Shown in pieces: positions 8,920 to 19,095 of a stretch of 64,000 bases of DNA. The stretch is from positions 2,666,001-2,730,000 of the forward strand of contig NZ_CP080412.1 of the NCBI RefSeq assembly GCF_019457635.1. Direction: 5' to 3'. Made by a program: the position numbers and the translations under genes. Within the stretch, counting starts at the first letter, position 1; the number at the start of each line of letters is the position of its first letter. Under the pieces are notes generated by a model. It searched no databases, was not told the DNA's origin, and saw only the letters and a list, made by a program, of their open reading frames with translations. The stretch is from Shewanella mangrovisoli (GTDB taxonomy: Bacteria > Pseudomonadota > Gammaproteobacteria > Enterobacterales > Shewanellaceae).

Positions 8920-10395
8920 ATGCCATTCTCCCAACTTGGATTACACAGCGCGCTTGTCAAAGCGGTGACTGAACTGGGTTACTCGAACCCCACGCCGATA
9001 CAGACAAAGGCCATTCCCTGCATTTTAGCGGGCAAAAATGTGCTTGCTGCGGCGCAAACGGGCACGGGTAAAACCGCCAGTTTTGTGCTGCCGCTACTGC
9101 ACAGATTCGCTGACGCGCCCAAGATCCGCCCTAAGCGAGTGCGAGCCATCATACTCACCCCCACGCGTGAGTTAGCGCTTCAGGTCGAAGAAAATATCAA
9201 CCAATACGCCAAGTATTTACCCTTAACGGCCATGGCAATGTACGGTGGTGTCGACGCCGCGCCGCAAAAGAAACGGCTGATTGAAGGCGTGGATTTATTG
9301 GTGGCCACACCTGGGCGTTTGCTCGACATGTATACCCAAAGGGCCATTCGTTTCGATGAAGTCTCAGTATTGGTGCTCGACGAAGCCGACCGCATGCTCG
9401 ATATGGGCTTTATCGAAGATATTAATAGCATCATCGAAAAGCTGCCCGAGCAGCGACAAAACCTCTTATTTTCAGCCACCTTATCAGAACAGGTGAAAGC
9501 GCTGGCGAAATCCGCTATTCCGGACGCCATCGAGATTGAAATCAGCCGTAAGAGCGCGGCGTCAACTCATATTGACCAATGGTTGACCACGGTCGATAAA
9601 GATAAAAAGTCGGCGCTATTGAGTCATTTGATCCAAGAACATAACTGGTCACAGGCATTAATTTTTATCCAAACCAAACACGGCGCCGCTAAATTAGTTA
9701 GCCAGTTAGAAAAGCGTGGCATTATTGCTGAGGCTTTTCACAGTGGACGAAGCCAAGCGGTGCGCGAACAACTGCTTATCGATTTTAAAGCGGGTAAAGT
9801 CTCCTTCTTGGTCGCCACGGGTGTGGCCTCACGCGGTATTGATATCGATGCCTTAGCGCGGGTGATTAACTACGACTTACCCGATGAAGCCGACGACTAT
9901 ATCCACCGCATTGGCCGTACAGGGCGTGCCGGTAACCAAGGGGAAGCGATTTCCTTTGTCTCTAAGGATGATTTCAGAAACCTATGCGCCATTGAGCGCC
10001 GCTTGGGTCATGTTATCGTGCGCAGGGAGATTGCTGGCTTTGAGCCGAAAAAAGTCGTGCCGATTTCCATACTCGATTTTGTGCCTAAATCAGCATCTTC
10101 AACAGAGCGTAAGCCCCATAAACTCGCCGATACAAGTGCTCAACCCCGCCCCTATTCAAGTGGCAAGCCAGGCACCTTTGAGGCAACACAAGCCAAGAAG
10201 CATCGCAGTGCCAAGGCGGCTCCAGCGCCTAAAGCCCAAAAGGCAGGGACTGATAGTCGCTCAGATACTCACTCAGGTGCTCGCTCAAATAGCCGCCCTG
10301 CGAATCCACCGCAAGGTAATCCATGGCAAAACAGCATCAAGCCACAGGGCGATAGCGAACCCCATGCAAATCCTTGGCACAAAAGCACTAAGTGA
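8920..10395 (+). CDS. rhlE: DEAD-box ATP-dependent RNA helicase RhlE
   Basis: 491 residues. All helicase motifs are present in order: Q motif (NPTPIQTKAIP), motif I AQTGTGKT, Ia PTRELALQ, GG and Ib TPGR, II DEAD, III SAT, IV IFIQTK, V ATGVASRGID and VI HRIGRTGRAG. After about residue 380 the tail is low-complexity, rich in Ser, Pro, Lys, Ala and Asn, as expected for RhlE-type enzymes whose tails bind RNA. RhlE acts in ribosome maturation and RNA remodelling, often at low temperature. I start at ATG 8920 (MPFSQLGL), the family start; a TTG four codons upstream is less likely. ppiB follows after 45 bases. Confidence 0.93.
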   Translation: MPFSQLGLHSALVKAVTELGYSNPTPIQTKAIPCILAGKNVLAAAQTGTGKTASFVLPLLHRFADAPKIRPKRVRAIILTPTRELALQVEENINQYAKYLPLTAMAMYGGVDAAPQKKRLIEGVDLLVATPGRLLDMYTQRAIRFDEVSVLVLDEADRMLDMGFIEDINSIIEKLPEQRQNLLFSATLSEQVKALAKSAIPDAIEIEISRKSAASTHIDQWLTTVDKDKKSALLSHLIQEHNWSQALIFIQTKHGAAKLVSQLEKRGIIAEAFHSGRSQAVREQLLIDFKAGKVSFLVATGVASRGIDIDALARVINYDLPDEADDYIHRIGRTGRAGNQGEAISFVSKDDFRNLCAIERRLGHVIVRREIAGFEPKKVVPISILDFVPKSASSTERKPHKLADTSAQPRPYSSGKPGTFEATQAKKHRSAKAAPAPKAQKAGTDSRSDTHSGARSNSRPANPPQGNPWQNSIKPQGDSEPHANPWHKSTK

Positions 10396-10440
10396 ATTAG
10401 CGGCTTATTAACGAATTAACTCAAAATAGCAGAAGCAAAT

Positions 10441-10938
10441 ATGACGATTATTTTTACAACCAACCTCGGTGATATCAGTATCGAACTCGATATGGAGCGC
10501 GCACCCGTTACCGCCAAAAACTTTATCCGCTACTGCCAGGAAGGTTTTTATGAGCACACGATTTTCCATCGAGTGATCAAAGGCTTTATGATCCAAGGCG
10601 GTGGCTTTACCGCAAAAATGAAGGAAAAGCCCACCCATGAGCCGATTGTCAACGAAGCCAATAAAGGCCTATCGAATGTGTTTGGCACAATTGCCATGGC
10701 CCGCACCGACGCACCGCACTCGGCAACCGCGCAGTTTTTTATCAATACGGCCAACAATGAGTTCCTCGACCACACGGCAACCACGAACAACGGTTGGGGT
10801 TATGCGGTATTTGGTAAAGTCACCGCTGGACTCGAGGTAGTGCTGCAAATTGAAGGCGTAAAAACCACCCGTGTTGCAGGCCATGAGGACGTGCCCCGTG
10901 AGCCGATTATTATCGAAAAAGTGACTATTGTTGAATAA
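10441..10938 (+). CDS. ppiB: Peptidyl-prolyl cis-trans isomerase B (cyclophilin)
   Basis: 165 residues with no signal peptide, so the cytoplasmic cyclophilin. Catalytic-core motifs are [13 protein letters not shown] (Arg of the active site), [16 protein letters not shown] and [15 protein letters not shown]. It catalyses proline isomerisation during folding. It lies 45 bases after rhlE and may be co-transcribed; a strong terminator follows at 11084. Confidence 0.95.
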   Translation: MTIIFTTNLGDISIELDMERAPVTAKNFIRYCQEGFYEHTIFHRVIKGFMIQGGGFTAKMKEKPTHEPIVNEANKGLSNVFGTIAMARTDAPHSATAQFFINTANNEFLDHTATTNNGWGYAVFGKVTAGLEVVLQIEGVKTTRVAGHEDVPREPIIIEKVTIVE

Positions 10939-11082
10939 TAGTCATTATCGTTGAAAAATAGTAATTATCGTTGAATAAGTACTTTATCTAATCGATGAAT
11001 AGTGTGGTGTTACTTAGCAGTAGTACAGCTATCACGCCTCCATTCCTTGATAGATAAGGCTTTGGTTTTAAACCCTAGATAC

Positions 11083-11124
11083 AAAAAAGGAGCACTCAAC
11101 CCAATGGTTAGTTGCTCCTTTTTG
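11083..11124. terminator. Bidirectional terminator between ppiB and ycgN
   Basis: AAAAAGGAGCA (11084-11094) pairs perfectly with TGCTCCTTTTT (11113-11123). An A-run on one side and a T-run on the other suit both the plus-strand ppiB and the convergent ycgN unit. Confidence 0.85.
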
Positions 11125-11204
11125 TTCATTAACACCTGATTGTTTATTAACGTCTGGCTGTTTATTAACGTCAGTTATTAGAGACAAAAGCTACTGTAAT
11201 AGCG

Positions 11205-11645
11205 TTAATCTAGATCCTTTAGTGGCCACAGCACGATATGATCTTCGATATCTTTCACCCTGCGCTCATCCACTACTTTGCCTTGAATCGACATGCCCGC
11301 AAGGTGCATGGCCTCTTTGAAACCCGTGAGTAATGGATGCCAGCTTGGCAAGTCTCGACCAGCGGCTAAACGACGATAGGCGCAGCTATCGGGTAACCAC
11401 GTCAGTTCATGGACGTTTTGCGGTGTGATCACAGTACATTGGGGAACATGGCTGAAACGGTCACTATAATGCTTGCAGCTGGCACTTTGATGATCGAGCA
11501 GTAGGCAAGCCGCATTGGTGTAATACAGCTCTTCGGTTTCATCATCGATCAACTTGTTTAAACAACACTTACCACAACCATCGCAGAGGGACTCCCACTC
11601 CTGCGACGTCAACTCGGTTAACGCTTTATTCTGCCAAAATGCCAT
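11205..11645 (-). CDS. ycgN: YcgN family cysteine-cluster protein (UPF0260)
   Basis: 146 residues. The conserved N-terminus [20 protein letters not shown] leads into the cysteine cluster CDGCGKCC, with further conserved Cys residues in NAACLLL, ASCKHY, VPQC and DSCAY. The spacing suggests a bound Fe-S cluster or zinc; the family (formerly a Fe-S oxidoreductase-like UPF) has no established function. Family segment [10 protein letters not shown] is present. I start at ATG 11645, aligning with E. coli YcgN; two earlier ATGs in frame are possible. It is grouped with an mltB-like gene and ycgL on the same strand, as ycgN and ycgL are close to minCDE in E. coli. Confidence 0.88.
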   Translation of the reverse strand: MAFWQNKALTELTSQEWESLCDGCGKCCLNKLIDDETEELYYTNAACLLLDHQSASCKHYSDRFSHVPQCTVITPQNVHELTWLPDSCAYRRLAAGRDLPSWHPLLTGFKEAMHLAGMSIQGKVVDERRVKDIEDHIVLWPLKDLD

Positions 11646-11701
11646 GTTTACGCTTATCTTCATATAAAAAACTCGCTTAATGCGGGCCATTTTACACCAA
11701 T

Positions 11702-12703
11702 TTACTGGGGAGTCTTAATTCTCTCCGATAAATGCACCAAAGAGATGCCAAAATAATCACCCTCGCCTAAATAATTCACCGCTTGCCAGTGCATTAAGGC
11801 GCGGTAATTGCCATAGACCAGATATTTTCGGCCCTTAACACCGTCGGGCATGATAAGCGAAGCGCGAATATCCTCACGATTTGGTAAATCCGTATTATCG
11901 AACCGCCTGACACCGAGCTGTTGCCACTTTGCTAAGGTTTGGGATTGATTGAGTCCGATAAACTCGGCCTTAAGATCCGCCGGTGCTTGAACCTGACGTC
12001 CCCAAGTATCTTCACCATTCCAGCCCTGCTGCTTTAGCAGATTTGCGGCAGAGGCAAACGCATCGGCCACATTATGCCAAATGTCTTTTTTACCATCACC
12101 GTCGCCATCTTGGCCGTAGGCTAAATATTCACTCGGTAGCAATTGGGTTTGCCCCATAAAGCCTTTGTCATTGCTTTTAAGATCATCAAACTTAAGATGC
12201 TCTTTATCCATGATGGAAAGCGCAGCCATAAACTCCCGCTGGTAACGCGCCGTATCTTCGCCAGTAAAGGCTAACGACGCCATGACAGACAGCACAGGAT
12301 AATCCCCCGACGCATCCCCAAAGTTAGACACTAAGCCCCAGAGCGCCACTAAAAACCGCGGCTGCACCTGATATTTGTCGGCAATATTGTTCAATAGCAC
12401 CTCATGCTCGTTAAAGAGCACGCGCGCCGTATCCACCTTCCATTCTGGCACTACCTCAGGCAGATAGGTTTCAAGGGTTTGGGATTGGCTTGGCGCTGCG
12501 GCCACATTGGCTTTTTTAAAGCGTTTTATCTGCGGGAAAGCGTTGTTGATCGTCGCTTGGCTAATGCCTTGGGCACTTGCCTCTTGCTTAAGCTTTAGGA
12601 GGTAATCGTTGAAGGAAGCGTCTTGCCCTAGCGCGCTATGGCTTACCAAGGGCAAGAAAATCAATGTACATGCTGCAACGCGTTGAAGGAGGGTCTTTGG
12701 CAT
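11702..12703 (-). CDS. Lytic murein transglycosylase (MltB-like, SLT_2 family)
   Basis: 333 residues with a Sec signal peptide (hydrophobic core CTLIFLPLV, likely cleavage after SALG/Q). SLT_2 features include [14 protein letters not shown] at the catalytic region (the usual family motif is WGxESxxG), [22 protein letters not shown] and an [19 protein letters not shown] segment. Note that the expected catalytic Glu position in WGxE reads WGLVS here, so the Glu may be replaced by Val. The Asp-rich [11 protein letters not shown] stretch matches the calcium-binding EF-hand-like loop of MltB. No lipobox, so it is probably soluble in the periplasm. Confidence 0.85.
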   Translation of the reverse strand: MPKTLLQRVAACTLIFLPLVSHSALGQDASFNDYLLKLKQEASAQGISQATINNAFPQIKRFKKANVAAAPSQSQTLETYLPEVVPEWKVDTARVLFNEHEVLLNNIADKYQVQPRFLVALWGLVSNFGDASGDYPVLSVMASLAFTGEDTARYQREFMAALSIMDKEHLKFDDLKSNDKGFMGQTQLLPSEYLAYGQDGDGDGKKDIWHNVADAFASAANLLKQQGWNGEDTWGRQVQAPADLKAEFIGLNQSQTLAKWQQLGVRRFDNTDLPNREDIRASLIMPDGVKGRKYLVYGNYRALMHWQAVNYLGEGDYFGISLVHLSERIKTPQ

Positions 12704-12727
12704 ATACCTTTGTCCGCAGTTTATGGG

Positions 12728-13006
12728 CTAGTCTTTAATCCCAAGACTTTCTCTGTGTTCGGCCAATAAATTAACCTGCGGTGGCGGAATTTGTAAATAA
12801 AAACCCTTTTCCTCGAGTGCTGCTCTGACCTTTTGAATATCGGCGATACCGAGGGATTCACGCTTAGCGATGGGGAACACCATCACTAACTGAGGCACAC
12901 CAAACATCTCCAACAACGCTTGGGGAACATCATCAAAACAGTCCCTTTTGTTCACAAATAAGTAAGTGTCAGCCTTTCGACTACTTTTATAAACCGCACA
13001 TAGCAT
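12728..13006 (-). CDS. ycgL: YcgL domain protein
   Basis: 92 residues, close to the family length. Begins MLCAVYKSSRKADTYLFV and contains VPQALLEMFGVPQLVM, ALEEKGFYLQIPPP and a C-terminal NLLAEHRESLG, all typical of YcgL. The function is unknown; in E. coli it is encoded beside minCDE, as here. I start at the ATG at 13006; the frame continues 13 codons upstream but family alignment stops here. Divergent from minC; 24 bases separate it from the downstream transglycosylase start. Confidence 0.9.
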   Translation of the reverse strand: MLCAVYKSSRKADTYLFVNKRDCFDDVPQALLEMFGVPQLVMVFPIAKRESLGIADIQKVRAALEEKGFYLQIPPPQVNLLAEHRESLGIKD

Positions 13007-13129
13007 AAGAGTATAAATATCCAATAGTTCAAACTTGCCAGTCAATGGGGCACACTATAACATGGTCGCCTAGTAATTTAATTGTAAAATCAGCGAACCG
13101 ACTGATGATTTCTGGAGAATAGTGCCGGG

Positions 13130-13795
13130 ATGTCAAAACCTAGCTTAGAGTTAAAAGGCGCTTCTTTTACTCTTTCAGTGCTTCATATCAATAGCAGCGA
13201 CTTAAATGCTGTCATGGCTGAATTAGATAGCAAATTGGCACAAGCCCCTCAATTTTTTCTGGGTGCCCCTTTAGTCGTCAATCTCAGCGCCATCCAAGAT
13301 AACGATTTCAATTTACATGGCTTAAAAGAGTTATTACTTTCCCGCCAACTCGTTATCGTGGGGATCACCGGAGCAACGACCGCCCTCAGCAATCAAGCTA
13401 AGACTCTGGGACTTGCCATCGTCAAAGCGGGTAAACAAAGCGTGACGCCCCCGCCTGCCCCGCGTCAAACGAAGGTTTTGAAGCAAAATATCCGCTCAGG
13501 CCAGCAGGTCTATGCAAAAAATGGTGATTTAATCATATTTGGTGCCGTAGGTAATGGCGCTGAAGTCATTGCCGATGGTAGCATTCATATTTATGGCGCA
13601 TTACGAGGAAAAGCCATGGCGGGCGCGGCCGGCGACAGCAGCGCGGTAATCATCGCCCATTCCCTCGAGGCCGAATTAGTTTCAATAGCAGGGCAATATT
13701 GGCTCGCTGAAAATCTACAACAACATAGCTCAGATAAAAGCGGCTGCATTCGCTTAAATGGCGAGTCGCTTATCGTTGAATCATTGCCCCTCTAA
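13130..13795 (+). CDS. minC: Septum site-determining protein MinC
   Basis: 221 residues, cell-division inhibitor that prevents FtsZ ring formation at the poles. The N-terminal domain ([15 protein letters not shown]) and the C-terminal right-handed beta-helix ([34 protein letters not shown], split here as [14 protein letters not shown] and [16 protein letters not shown]; then [12 protein letters not shown]) are both complete. The linker is Pro-rich. GGAGA lies ten bases before the ATG. First gene of minCDE, 28 bases before minD. Confidence 0.95.
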   Translation: MSKPSLELKGASFTLSVLHINSSDLNAVMAELDSKLAQAPQFFLGAPLVVNLSAIQDNDFNLHGLKELLLSRQLVIVGITGATTALSNQAKTLGLAIVKAGKQSVTPPPAPRQTKVLKQNIRSGQQVYAKNGDLIIFGAVGNGAEVIADGSIHIYGALRGKAMAGAAGDSSAVIIAHSLEAELVSIAGQYWLAENLQQHSSDKSGCIRLNGESLIVESLPL

Positions 13796-13822
13796 ATGGC
13801 ATAAAAAAGGATAGAGAGAAAC

Positions 13823-14632
13823 ATGGCACAAATTATTGTTGTCACTTCAGGTAAAGGTGGTGTTGGTAAGACCACATCCAGTGCGGCGATTGCAACTGGA
13901 CTTGCAATACAAGGGCATAAAACTGTTGTTATCGATTTCGATATAGGCTTACGTAACTTAGATTTGATCATGGGCTGCGAGCGCCGCGTCGTCTATGACT
14001 TTGTCAATGTGATCAACGGTGAAGCAAATTTAAATCAGGCACTGATTAAAGACAAACGCTGTGAGAAACTGTTTGTACTGCCTGCATCGCAAACTCGCGA
14101 TAAAGATGCGCTGACCAAAGAAGGCGTGGGTCGTGTGCTTGATGATTTAGCCAAAGAATTTGATTTTATTATTTGTGACTCACCTGCTGGGATTGAGCAA
14201 GGCGCGATGATGGCATTGTACTTTGCCGATATCGCCATTGTGACCACCAACCCTGAAGTGAGCTCGGTTCGCGACTCTGACCGTATTCTGGGCATGTTGC
14301 AAAGCAAGTCACGCCGCGCCGAACTGAATTTAGAGCCGATAAAAGAGTACTTACTGCTGACTCGTTATTCGCCGAGTCGGGTAAAATCGGGCGAAATGTT
14401 AAGTGTTGACGATGTAAAAGAAATCCTTGCCATTGAACTACTTGGTGTTATCCCTGAATCGCAATCTGTACTCAAGGCCTCTAACTCGGGTGTGCCTGTG
14501 ATTATCGATCAAGAAAGTGATGCAGGTGCGGCTTACAGTGATACGGTCGCGCGTTTACTGGGTGAAGATGTGCCAGTACGCTTCATTACGGAAGAGAAAA
14601 AAGGTTTCTTACAACGGATATTTGGTAGCTAA
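13823..14632 (+). CDS. minD: Septum site-determining ATPase MinD
   Basis: 269 residues, membrane-associated ATPase that recruits MinC and oscillates from pole to pole with MinE. The deviant Walker [10 protein letters not shown] is at residues 11-19, Walker A-prime [14 protein letters not shown] follows and the switch motif CDSPAGIE is near residue 120. The C-terminal amphipathic membrane-targeting helix ([11 protein letters not shown]) is intact. Located between minC and minE; only two bases separate its stop from minE. Confidence 0.97.
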   Translation: MAQIIVVTSGKGGVGKTTSSAAIATGLAIQGHKTVVIDFDIGLRNLDLIMGCERRVVYDFVNVINGEANLNQALIKDKRCEKLFVLPASQTRDKDALTKEGVGRVLDDLAKEFDFIICDSPAGIEQGAMMALYFADIAIVTTNPEVSSVRDSDRILGMLQSKSRRAELNLEPIKEYLLLTRYSPSRVKSGEMLSVDDVKEILAIELLGVIPESQSVLKASNSGVPVIIDQESDAGAAYSDTVARLLGEDVPVRFITEEKKGFLQRIFGS

Positions 14633-14634
14633 TT

Positions 14635-14892
14635 ATGTCTTTACTCGACTATTTCAAAAGCAAGAAAAAGCCTAGCACTGCGGTAATGGCAAAAGAGCGA
14701 CTGCAAATTATTGTGGCCCATCAACGTGGACAGCGGGATACTCCCGATTATTTTCCACAGATGAAACAAGAAATTATCGCCGTTATCCGCAAATATGTGC
14801 ATATTTCTGATGATCAAGTTTCTGTGCAGTTAGATCAGAACGACGATAACCTGTCGGTACTCGAACTTAACGTCACATTGCCTGACAGATAA
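14635..14892 (+). CDS. minE: Cell division topological specificity factor MinE
   Basis: 85 residues. The N-terminal membrane and MinD-binding part ([20 protein letters not shown] and [11 protein letters not shown]) and the C-terminal dimer domain ([17 protein letters not shown]) are both complete. MinE stimulates MinD ATPase to drive the oscillation that restricts MinC to the poles. Translationally close to minD and followed by a strong hairpin terminator. Confidence 0.95.
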   Translation: MSLLDYFKSKKKPSTAVMAKERLQIIVAHQRGQRDTPDYFPQMKQEIIAVIRKYVHISDDQVSVQLDQNDDNLSVLELNVTLPDR

Positions 14893-14903
14893 GTCGAGCG
14901 TTG

Positions 14904-14936
14904 GCGTCATCCCCATCACGGGGATGACGCTTTCTG
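14904..14936 (+). terminator. Terminator of minCDE
   Basis: GCGTCATCCCC (14904-14914) and GGGGATGACGC (14920-14930) form a perfect 11-bp stem with a 5-base loop, followed by a short T-rich tail (TTTCT). It begins 12 bases after minE. Confidence 0.8.
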
Positions 14937-15153
14937 CTGCGCTTTCCCCAGCCTTCGGCGACATAAGATTGAACTAAGACTTGGTTACACTTGTTTAGCA
15001 AAGCTTTATGTTCGCGTTCATAAAGGTCTTAACAACACGCCAAGACCTCGATATTACTGCTAATACTCTTTACTGCGGCTATCAATACAGGCTGTTAGCT
15101 TAAGTCGTAAACTGAGCTCTTAACTTTGCCCTCTGTATTAATTATTCCTCAAA

Positions 15154-16263
15154 CTAGACGTCAAGCTTTGCCAACGATTCGGCGGCGATTTGTCCACGCC
15201 AGCCACTTAAGACCGTCGGTAACTCACCCTGCTGTTTATCCCAACGCCATTGTAAATACTCATGAATATGACGTTTAGAGCCCAGCATCTCCATCGGGAT
15301 AGCATGCTGCTCGCACAGTTCAGTTAAGCAGGTTTTAATATTCTTAAAGGCCGATTTGTAACCTGGTTTAAGCGCTAAGACATCCACTAATTCGGGAGGG
15401 TTGCTTAAATCGGCAGTCTGCATCACCCGTAAAATATCTTTACCGTGAATGCGTTTCTCCTGCTCGGTCAAATCGTTCAGTTTGAGCAAATCGCCCATGC
15501 TCTTAGGCTGCTTCTTCGCTAGCGCGATCAGGCCGTGATCTTTAATTACAAAGCCCAAGGCTAAATCCCGCGCTAAGGCTTTTTCTAAACGCCACTTAGC
15601 CAACACTTTAAGGTAGGCCAATTGATGCTCGGTGAGCTGAAAAGCGTTTTTGACTCTTAGGTACGCAGTATCCATATCCGGCGTTGCTAAGCGCCCTTCT
15701 GTCATCCGCTCACCTTCTTCATACAGCCAGCCTAAGCGATCTTGCGCTTTAAGCTTGTCGGCAAGTTGCGGATAGAGTTGATACAGATACAACACATCGT
15801 TGGCGGCGTAGCTCAGCTGCGCCTCAGTCAAAGGGCGGCGCATCCAGTCGGTGCGCGACTCACCCTTATCAATCACTTCACCTAAGCAGGTTTCCACTAA
15901 CTTGGCATAACCTAGACCATGGCCCATGCCACATAAAGAGGCTGCGATTTGGCTATCGAACAAAGGCGTAGGTTGACGCTGACCATAGTGGGCAAAGACT
16001 TCTAAGTCCTCGCTGCAGGAATGCACTAGCTTGATGATGTTGGGATTATCCAGCAAAGACCAGAATGCACTGAGATCTGGCAGCGCAACCGGGTCAATTA
16101 AGGCCAAGGTTTTACCATCATAGGCTTGAATGAGCCCAAGCTTAGCGTAGTAGGTACGTGTGCGCACAAACTCGGTATCTAACACGAGCAGTGGACTCTG
16201 TTGATATTGAGCGACGAGGGCATTAAGGCTCGCTTCGTCGCTCACATACTGAAACACTGACAA
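15154..16263 (-). CDS. rnd: Ribonuclease D, TTG start
   Basis: 3'-5' exoribonuclease that matures tRNA and other stable RNA ends. DEDD catalytic motifs: LDTEFVRTRTYY (Exo I), HSCSEDLEVF (Exo II) and the Tyr motif LSYAANDVLYLYQLY (Exo III), followed by HRDC-type C-terminal domains (LTEHQLAYLKVLAKWR and PGYKSAFKNIKT). I place the start at the TTG at 16263, five bases after GGAGA: this gives 369 residues and puts DTEF at the same distance from the start as in E. coli RNase D, itself translated from UUG. The frame extends upstream to 16332 without similarity. Lies 71 bases downstream of fadD on the same strand. Confidence 0.92.
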   Translation of the reverse strand: MSVFQYVSDEASLNALVAQYQQSPLLVLDTEFVRTRTYYAKLGLIQAYDGKTLALIDPVALPDLSAFWSLLDNPNIIKLVHSCSEDLEVFAHYGQRQPTPLFDSQIAASLCGMGHGLGYAKLVETCLGEVIDKGESRTDWMRRPLTEAQLSYAANDVLYLYQLYPQLADKLKAQDRLGWLYEEGERMTEGRLATPDMDTAYLRVKNAFQLTEHQLAYLKVLAKWRLEKALARDLALGFVIKDHGLIALAKKQPKSMGDLLKLNDLTEQEKRIHGKDILRVMQTADLSNPPELVDVLALKPGYKSAFKNIKTCLTELCEQHAIPMEMLGSKRHIHEYLQWRWDKQQGELPTVLSGWRGQIAAESLAKLDV

Positions 16264-16334
16264 ATTCTTCTCCAGTTCCTGTGGGTTAAGCACCGTCCAT
16301 AAAAACAAAAGCCGGCTCATTGCCGGCTTCAATC

Positions 16335-18008
16335 TTACGCGCGCTTCACTTCGTCTCGAAGTTCTCGTCGCAAGATCTTACCCACGTTGGTTTTAGGTAA
16401 CTCGTCCCTAAATTCTACCAGCTTCGGTACTTTATATCCCGTTAAATGCGCACGGCAATGCTTAATGATGTCGTCAGCGGTTAAAGATTTATCTTTTGCC
16501 ACCACAAACACCTTCACTAATTCGCCACTGGCGTCATTTGGCACGCCAACCGCAGCCACTTCAATCACTTTAGGGTGTAACGCGATCACCTCTTCGACTT
16601 CATTGGGGAAGACGTTGAAGCCCGACACTAAAATCATGTCTTTCTTACGGTCGACGATATAGAAGAAGCCTTGTTCATCCATATAACCGATATCGCCGGT
16701 GGCAAGCCAACCATCTTTATCGATCACTTTGGCCGTTTCCTCTGGGCGCTGCCAGTAGCCTTTCATGATCTGTGGACCTTTACCAAACAGTTCACCCGTC
16801 TCGCCTTGCGGCAACACATTACCTGCATCATCACGCACTTGAATTAAGGTCGATGGCGCAGGGAAACCGATAGAACCATTGTAACCGTCTAAGTTATAGG
16901 GGCAGCAAGTGAGTAGCGGCGAGGCTTCGGTTAAACCGTAACCTTCAAGTAAACGGGTTTTCGTGATGCTTTGCCATTTATCGGCCACGGCTTTTTGCAC
17001 CGCCATCCCGCCACCAATGGATAATTTTAGGCGAGAAAAATCCAGTTCCGCAAAATCGCTACTGTTCACTAACGCATTAAACAGGGTGTTGACGCCTGTC
17101 AGCGCGGTAAAAGGATATTTTTTCAGTTCGGCCACAAACCCTGGAATATCCCGAGGATTAGTGATTAACAGGTTTTGGCTGCCCTTATGTAAGAACAGTA
17201 AGCAGTTCACTGTTAAAGCAAAAATATGGTAAAGCGGCAAGGCTGTTACCACAAATTCGTTGCCATCACGCAGTGCGGGTGAATAGGCACCATTGGCCTG
17301 TAATACGTTTGCGACCACGTTTTTGTGGGTCAACATGGCGCCCTTTGACACCCCAGTCGTTCCACCAGTGTATTGCAAAAAGGCTAGGTCATCACCCGTG
17401 ATAACGGGTTTGACATACTGCATTCTGCGCCCTCTAGAGAGAGTTTCACGCATTGAAAGTGCATGGGGTAAGTCGTATTTAGGCACCAGCTTTTTGATGT
17501 ACTTGACCACAAAGTTCACTAAGGTGCGTTTTGGCGCGCTTAGCAGATCCCCAAGCCCGGTGATAATCACGCTTTTAACGGGTGTCTGGTCGACAACTTC
17601 TTCCAAGGTACGGGCAAAGTTTGATACGACCACAATGGCCTTCGCGCCAGAGTCGACTAACTGGTGCTTTAATTCGCGGGGAGTGTAAAGCGGGTTAACG
17701 TTAACCACCACCATGCCCGCACGTAAAATACCAAACAGCGCAATGGGATATTGCAGCAGGTTCGGCATCATCAGGGCGACACGGTCACCCTTTTGGAGTT
17801 TCAATTCATTTTGCAGATAAGCGGCAAACGCACGGCTGCGTTCTTCAAGTTTACGGTAAGTTAGCGTGGCACCCATGTTGATAAATGCCGGTTGATCCGC
17901 ATATTTGGCCACCGCCGTCTCGAACATATCGACGAGCGATGAATACTGATCCGCATTAATCTCGGCAGGTACATCTTTTGGCAAATGATTAATCCAAGGC
18001 TGATCCAC
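16335..18008 (-). CDS. fadD: Long-chain fatty acid CoA ligase, GTG start
   Basis: 557 residues. Adenylate-forming enzyme that activates fatty acids to acyl-CoA for uptake and beta-oxidation. Motifs in order: ATP/AMP motif [24 protein letters not shown], the acyl-adenylate segment [20 protein letters not shown], and C-terminal [14 protein letters not shown] with the catalytic Lys. Start is the GTG at 18008, behind TAGGAGAAAG. It is followed by rnd; upstream lies the alpha/beta hydrolase, 199 bases away. Confidence 0.95.
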   Translation of the reverse strand: MDQPWINHLPKDVPAEINADQYSSLVDMFETAVAKYADQPAFINMGATLTYRKLEERSRAFAAYLQNELKLQKGDRVALMMPNLLQYPIALFGILRAGMVVVNVNPLYTPRELKHQLVDSGAKAIVVVSNFARTLEEVVDQTPVKSVIITGLGDLLSAPKRTLVNFVVKYIKKLVPKYDLPHALSMRETLSRGRRMQYVKPVITGDDLAFLQYTGGTTGVSKGAMLTHKNVVANVLQANGAYSPALRDGNEFVVTALPLYHIFALTVNCLLFLHKGSQNLLITNPRDIPGFVAELKKYPFTALTGVNTLFNALVNSSDFAELDFSRLKLSIGGGMAVQKAVADKWQSITKTRLLEGYGLTEASPLLTCCPYNLDGYNGSIGFPAPSTLIQVRDDAGNVLPQGETGELFGKGPQIMKGYWQRPEETAKVIDKDGWLATGDIGYMDEQGFFYIVDRKKDMILVSGFNVFPNEVEEVIALHPKVIEVAAVGVPNDASGELVKVFVVAKDKSLTADDIIKHCRAHLTGYKVPKLVEFRDELPKTNVGKILRRELRDEVKRA

Positions 18009-18207
18009 TACTTTCTCCTAAATCCCCACAACTGCGGACACGGTATCCCTACTACCGTCAATACTCGACAAATACCGAGTTAAAATACCGACTTACATTT
18101 TATTGTTATTGATTGACCCGCATAAATCATACGGGCGTTTTAATTTTGATCATCATCACATAAAAAAAACAAAAAACCTAGCGTCTTTTTTATGTAAGCA
18201 AAAGCGA

Positions 18208-19074
18208 TTATTCGACAAACTGCTGGATCAAGTGCGCAACCCCTTTGGCGTTATCCATGTGCACATGGTGGTCACCCTCAAGCATATGTTCAGACAAGTG
18301 TGTGAACCATTTCCTCGCCTTAGGCAGCGCCGCCTGTAACTGGCTAAAGCCCTGTTTGCCGCAGATTAATAAGGTCGAGACCGAAACATGCTGCATCAAT
18401 GCATCGACCTGCTCAAAGGTCAGCCGCATGGGTGAGTCGAGCCTTAATCTTGGATCGCTACGCCACGCAACACCATCGGTGGTTGGTTGCATATTGCGCT
18501 CGAGTAACAAACGGCACCAAGGCTCCGCCAGCCCCGTTAAGTGCACTCTGGCTTTTACTGCGGTGTCCATGTTGTCGTAGACTTTTAGCTGTTTATGCTT
18601 TTGCGCTAAAAACTTCTCGTGCTGATAAAAACTCTTTCGCAGCCGCGTTTTCGCTTGAGTCGCCGACTCAAACAGTGGGCTTAACGCCTCAATCAAAATC
18701 AGTTTGTTGACCTTTTCTGGAAAGGTCGCGGTATACGCCGAGGCAATAATGCCCCCTAACGAATGCCCTATAATAGCCAACGGCTTTTGTGGCAACATCG
18801 CCAGTAACGCATCGAGATCGTATAAATAGTCAATCCAATGCAATGGATAATGTCCCGGCCGATGCGCTGAAAAACCATGACCGGGCCAATCTATGGCAAG
18901 TATTTGATAATGAGGCAAATACTCAACGAGAGGCTCAAAACTGTTCGCATTGTCTAACCAGCCATGCAACGCGAGCAATAACGGCTTATCTTTCGCTCCC
19001 CACAATCGACCACTCAGCTTGATATGGGGTAACACAAACTCGACTTGATTTTTGGGGGCGAAAGATTGCCACAT
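18208..19074 (-). CDS. Alpha/beta hydrolase
   Basis: 288 residues, cytoplasmic. Alpha/beta-hydrolase fold: oxyanion strand HGWLDNANSF, nucleophile elbow GHSLGG, a later acid residue in the LICGKQG region and the catalytic His likely in MLEGDHHVHMDNAKG. Similar to the MhpC/esterase-lipase group; substrate cannot be judged. AGAGG precedes the ATG and the stop of the exported methyltransferase-like gene lies 21 bases upstream, so the two are probably co-transcribed. fadD downstream may also be part of this unit. Confidence 0.85.
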   Translation of the reverse strand: MWQSFAPKNQVEFVLPHIKLSGRLWGAKDKPLLLALHGWLDNANSFEPLVEYLPHYQILAIDWPGHGFSAHRPGHYPLHWIDYLYDLDALLAMLPQKPLAIIGHSLGGIIASAYTATFPEKVNKLILIEALSPLFESATQAKTRLRKSFYQHEKFLAQKHKQLKVYDNMDTAVKARVHLTGLAEPWCRLLLERNMQPTTDGVAWRSDPRLRLDSPMRLTFEQVDALMQHVSVSTLLICGKQGFSQLQAALPKARKWFTHLSEHMLEGDHHVHMDNAKGVAHLIQQFVE

Positions 19075-19095
19075 ATTGCCTCTAATGTCAGGTGA

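Noticed and set aside
9884..10411. 175-codon plus-strand frame in the rhlE tail
   Set aside because: Different frame of the low-complexity tail of rhlE; no start signal.
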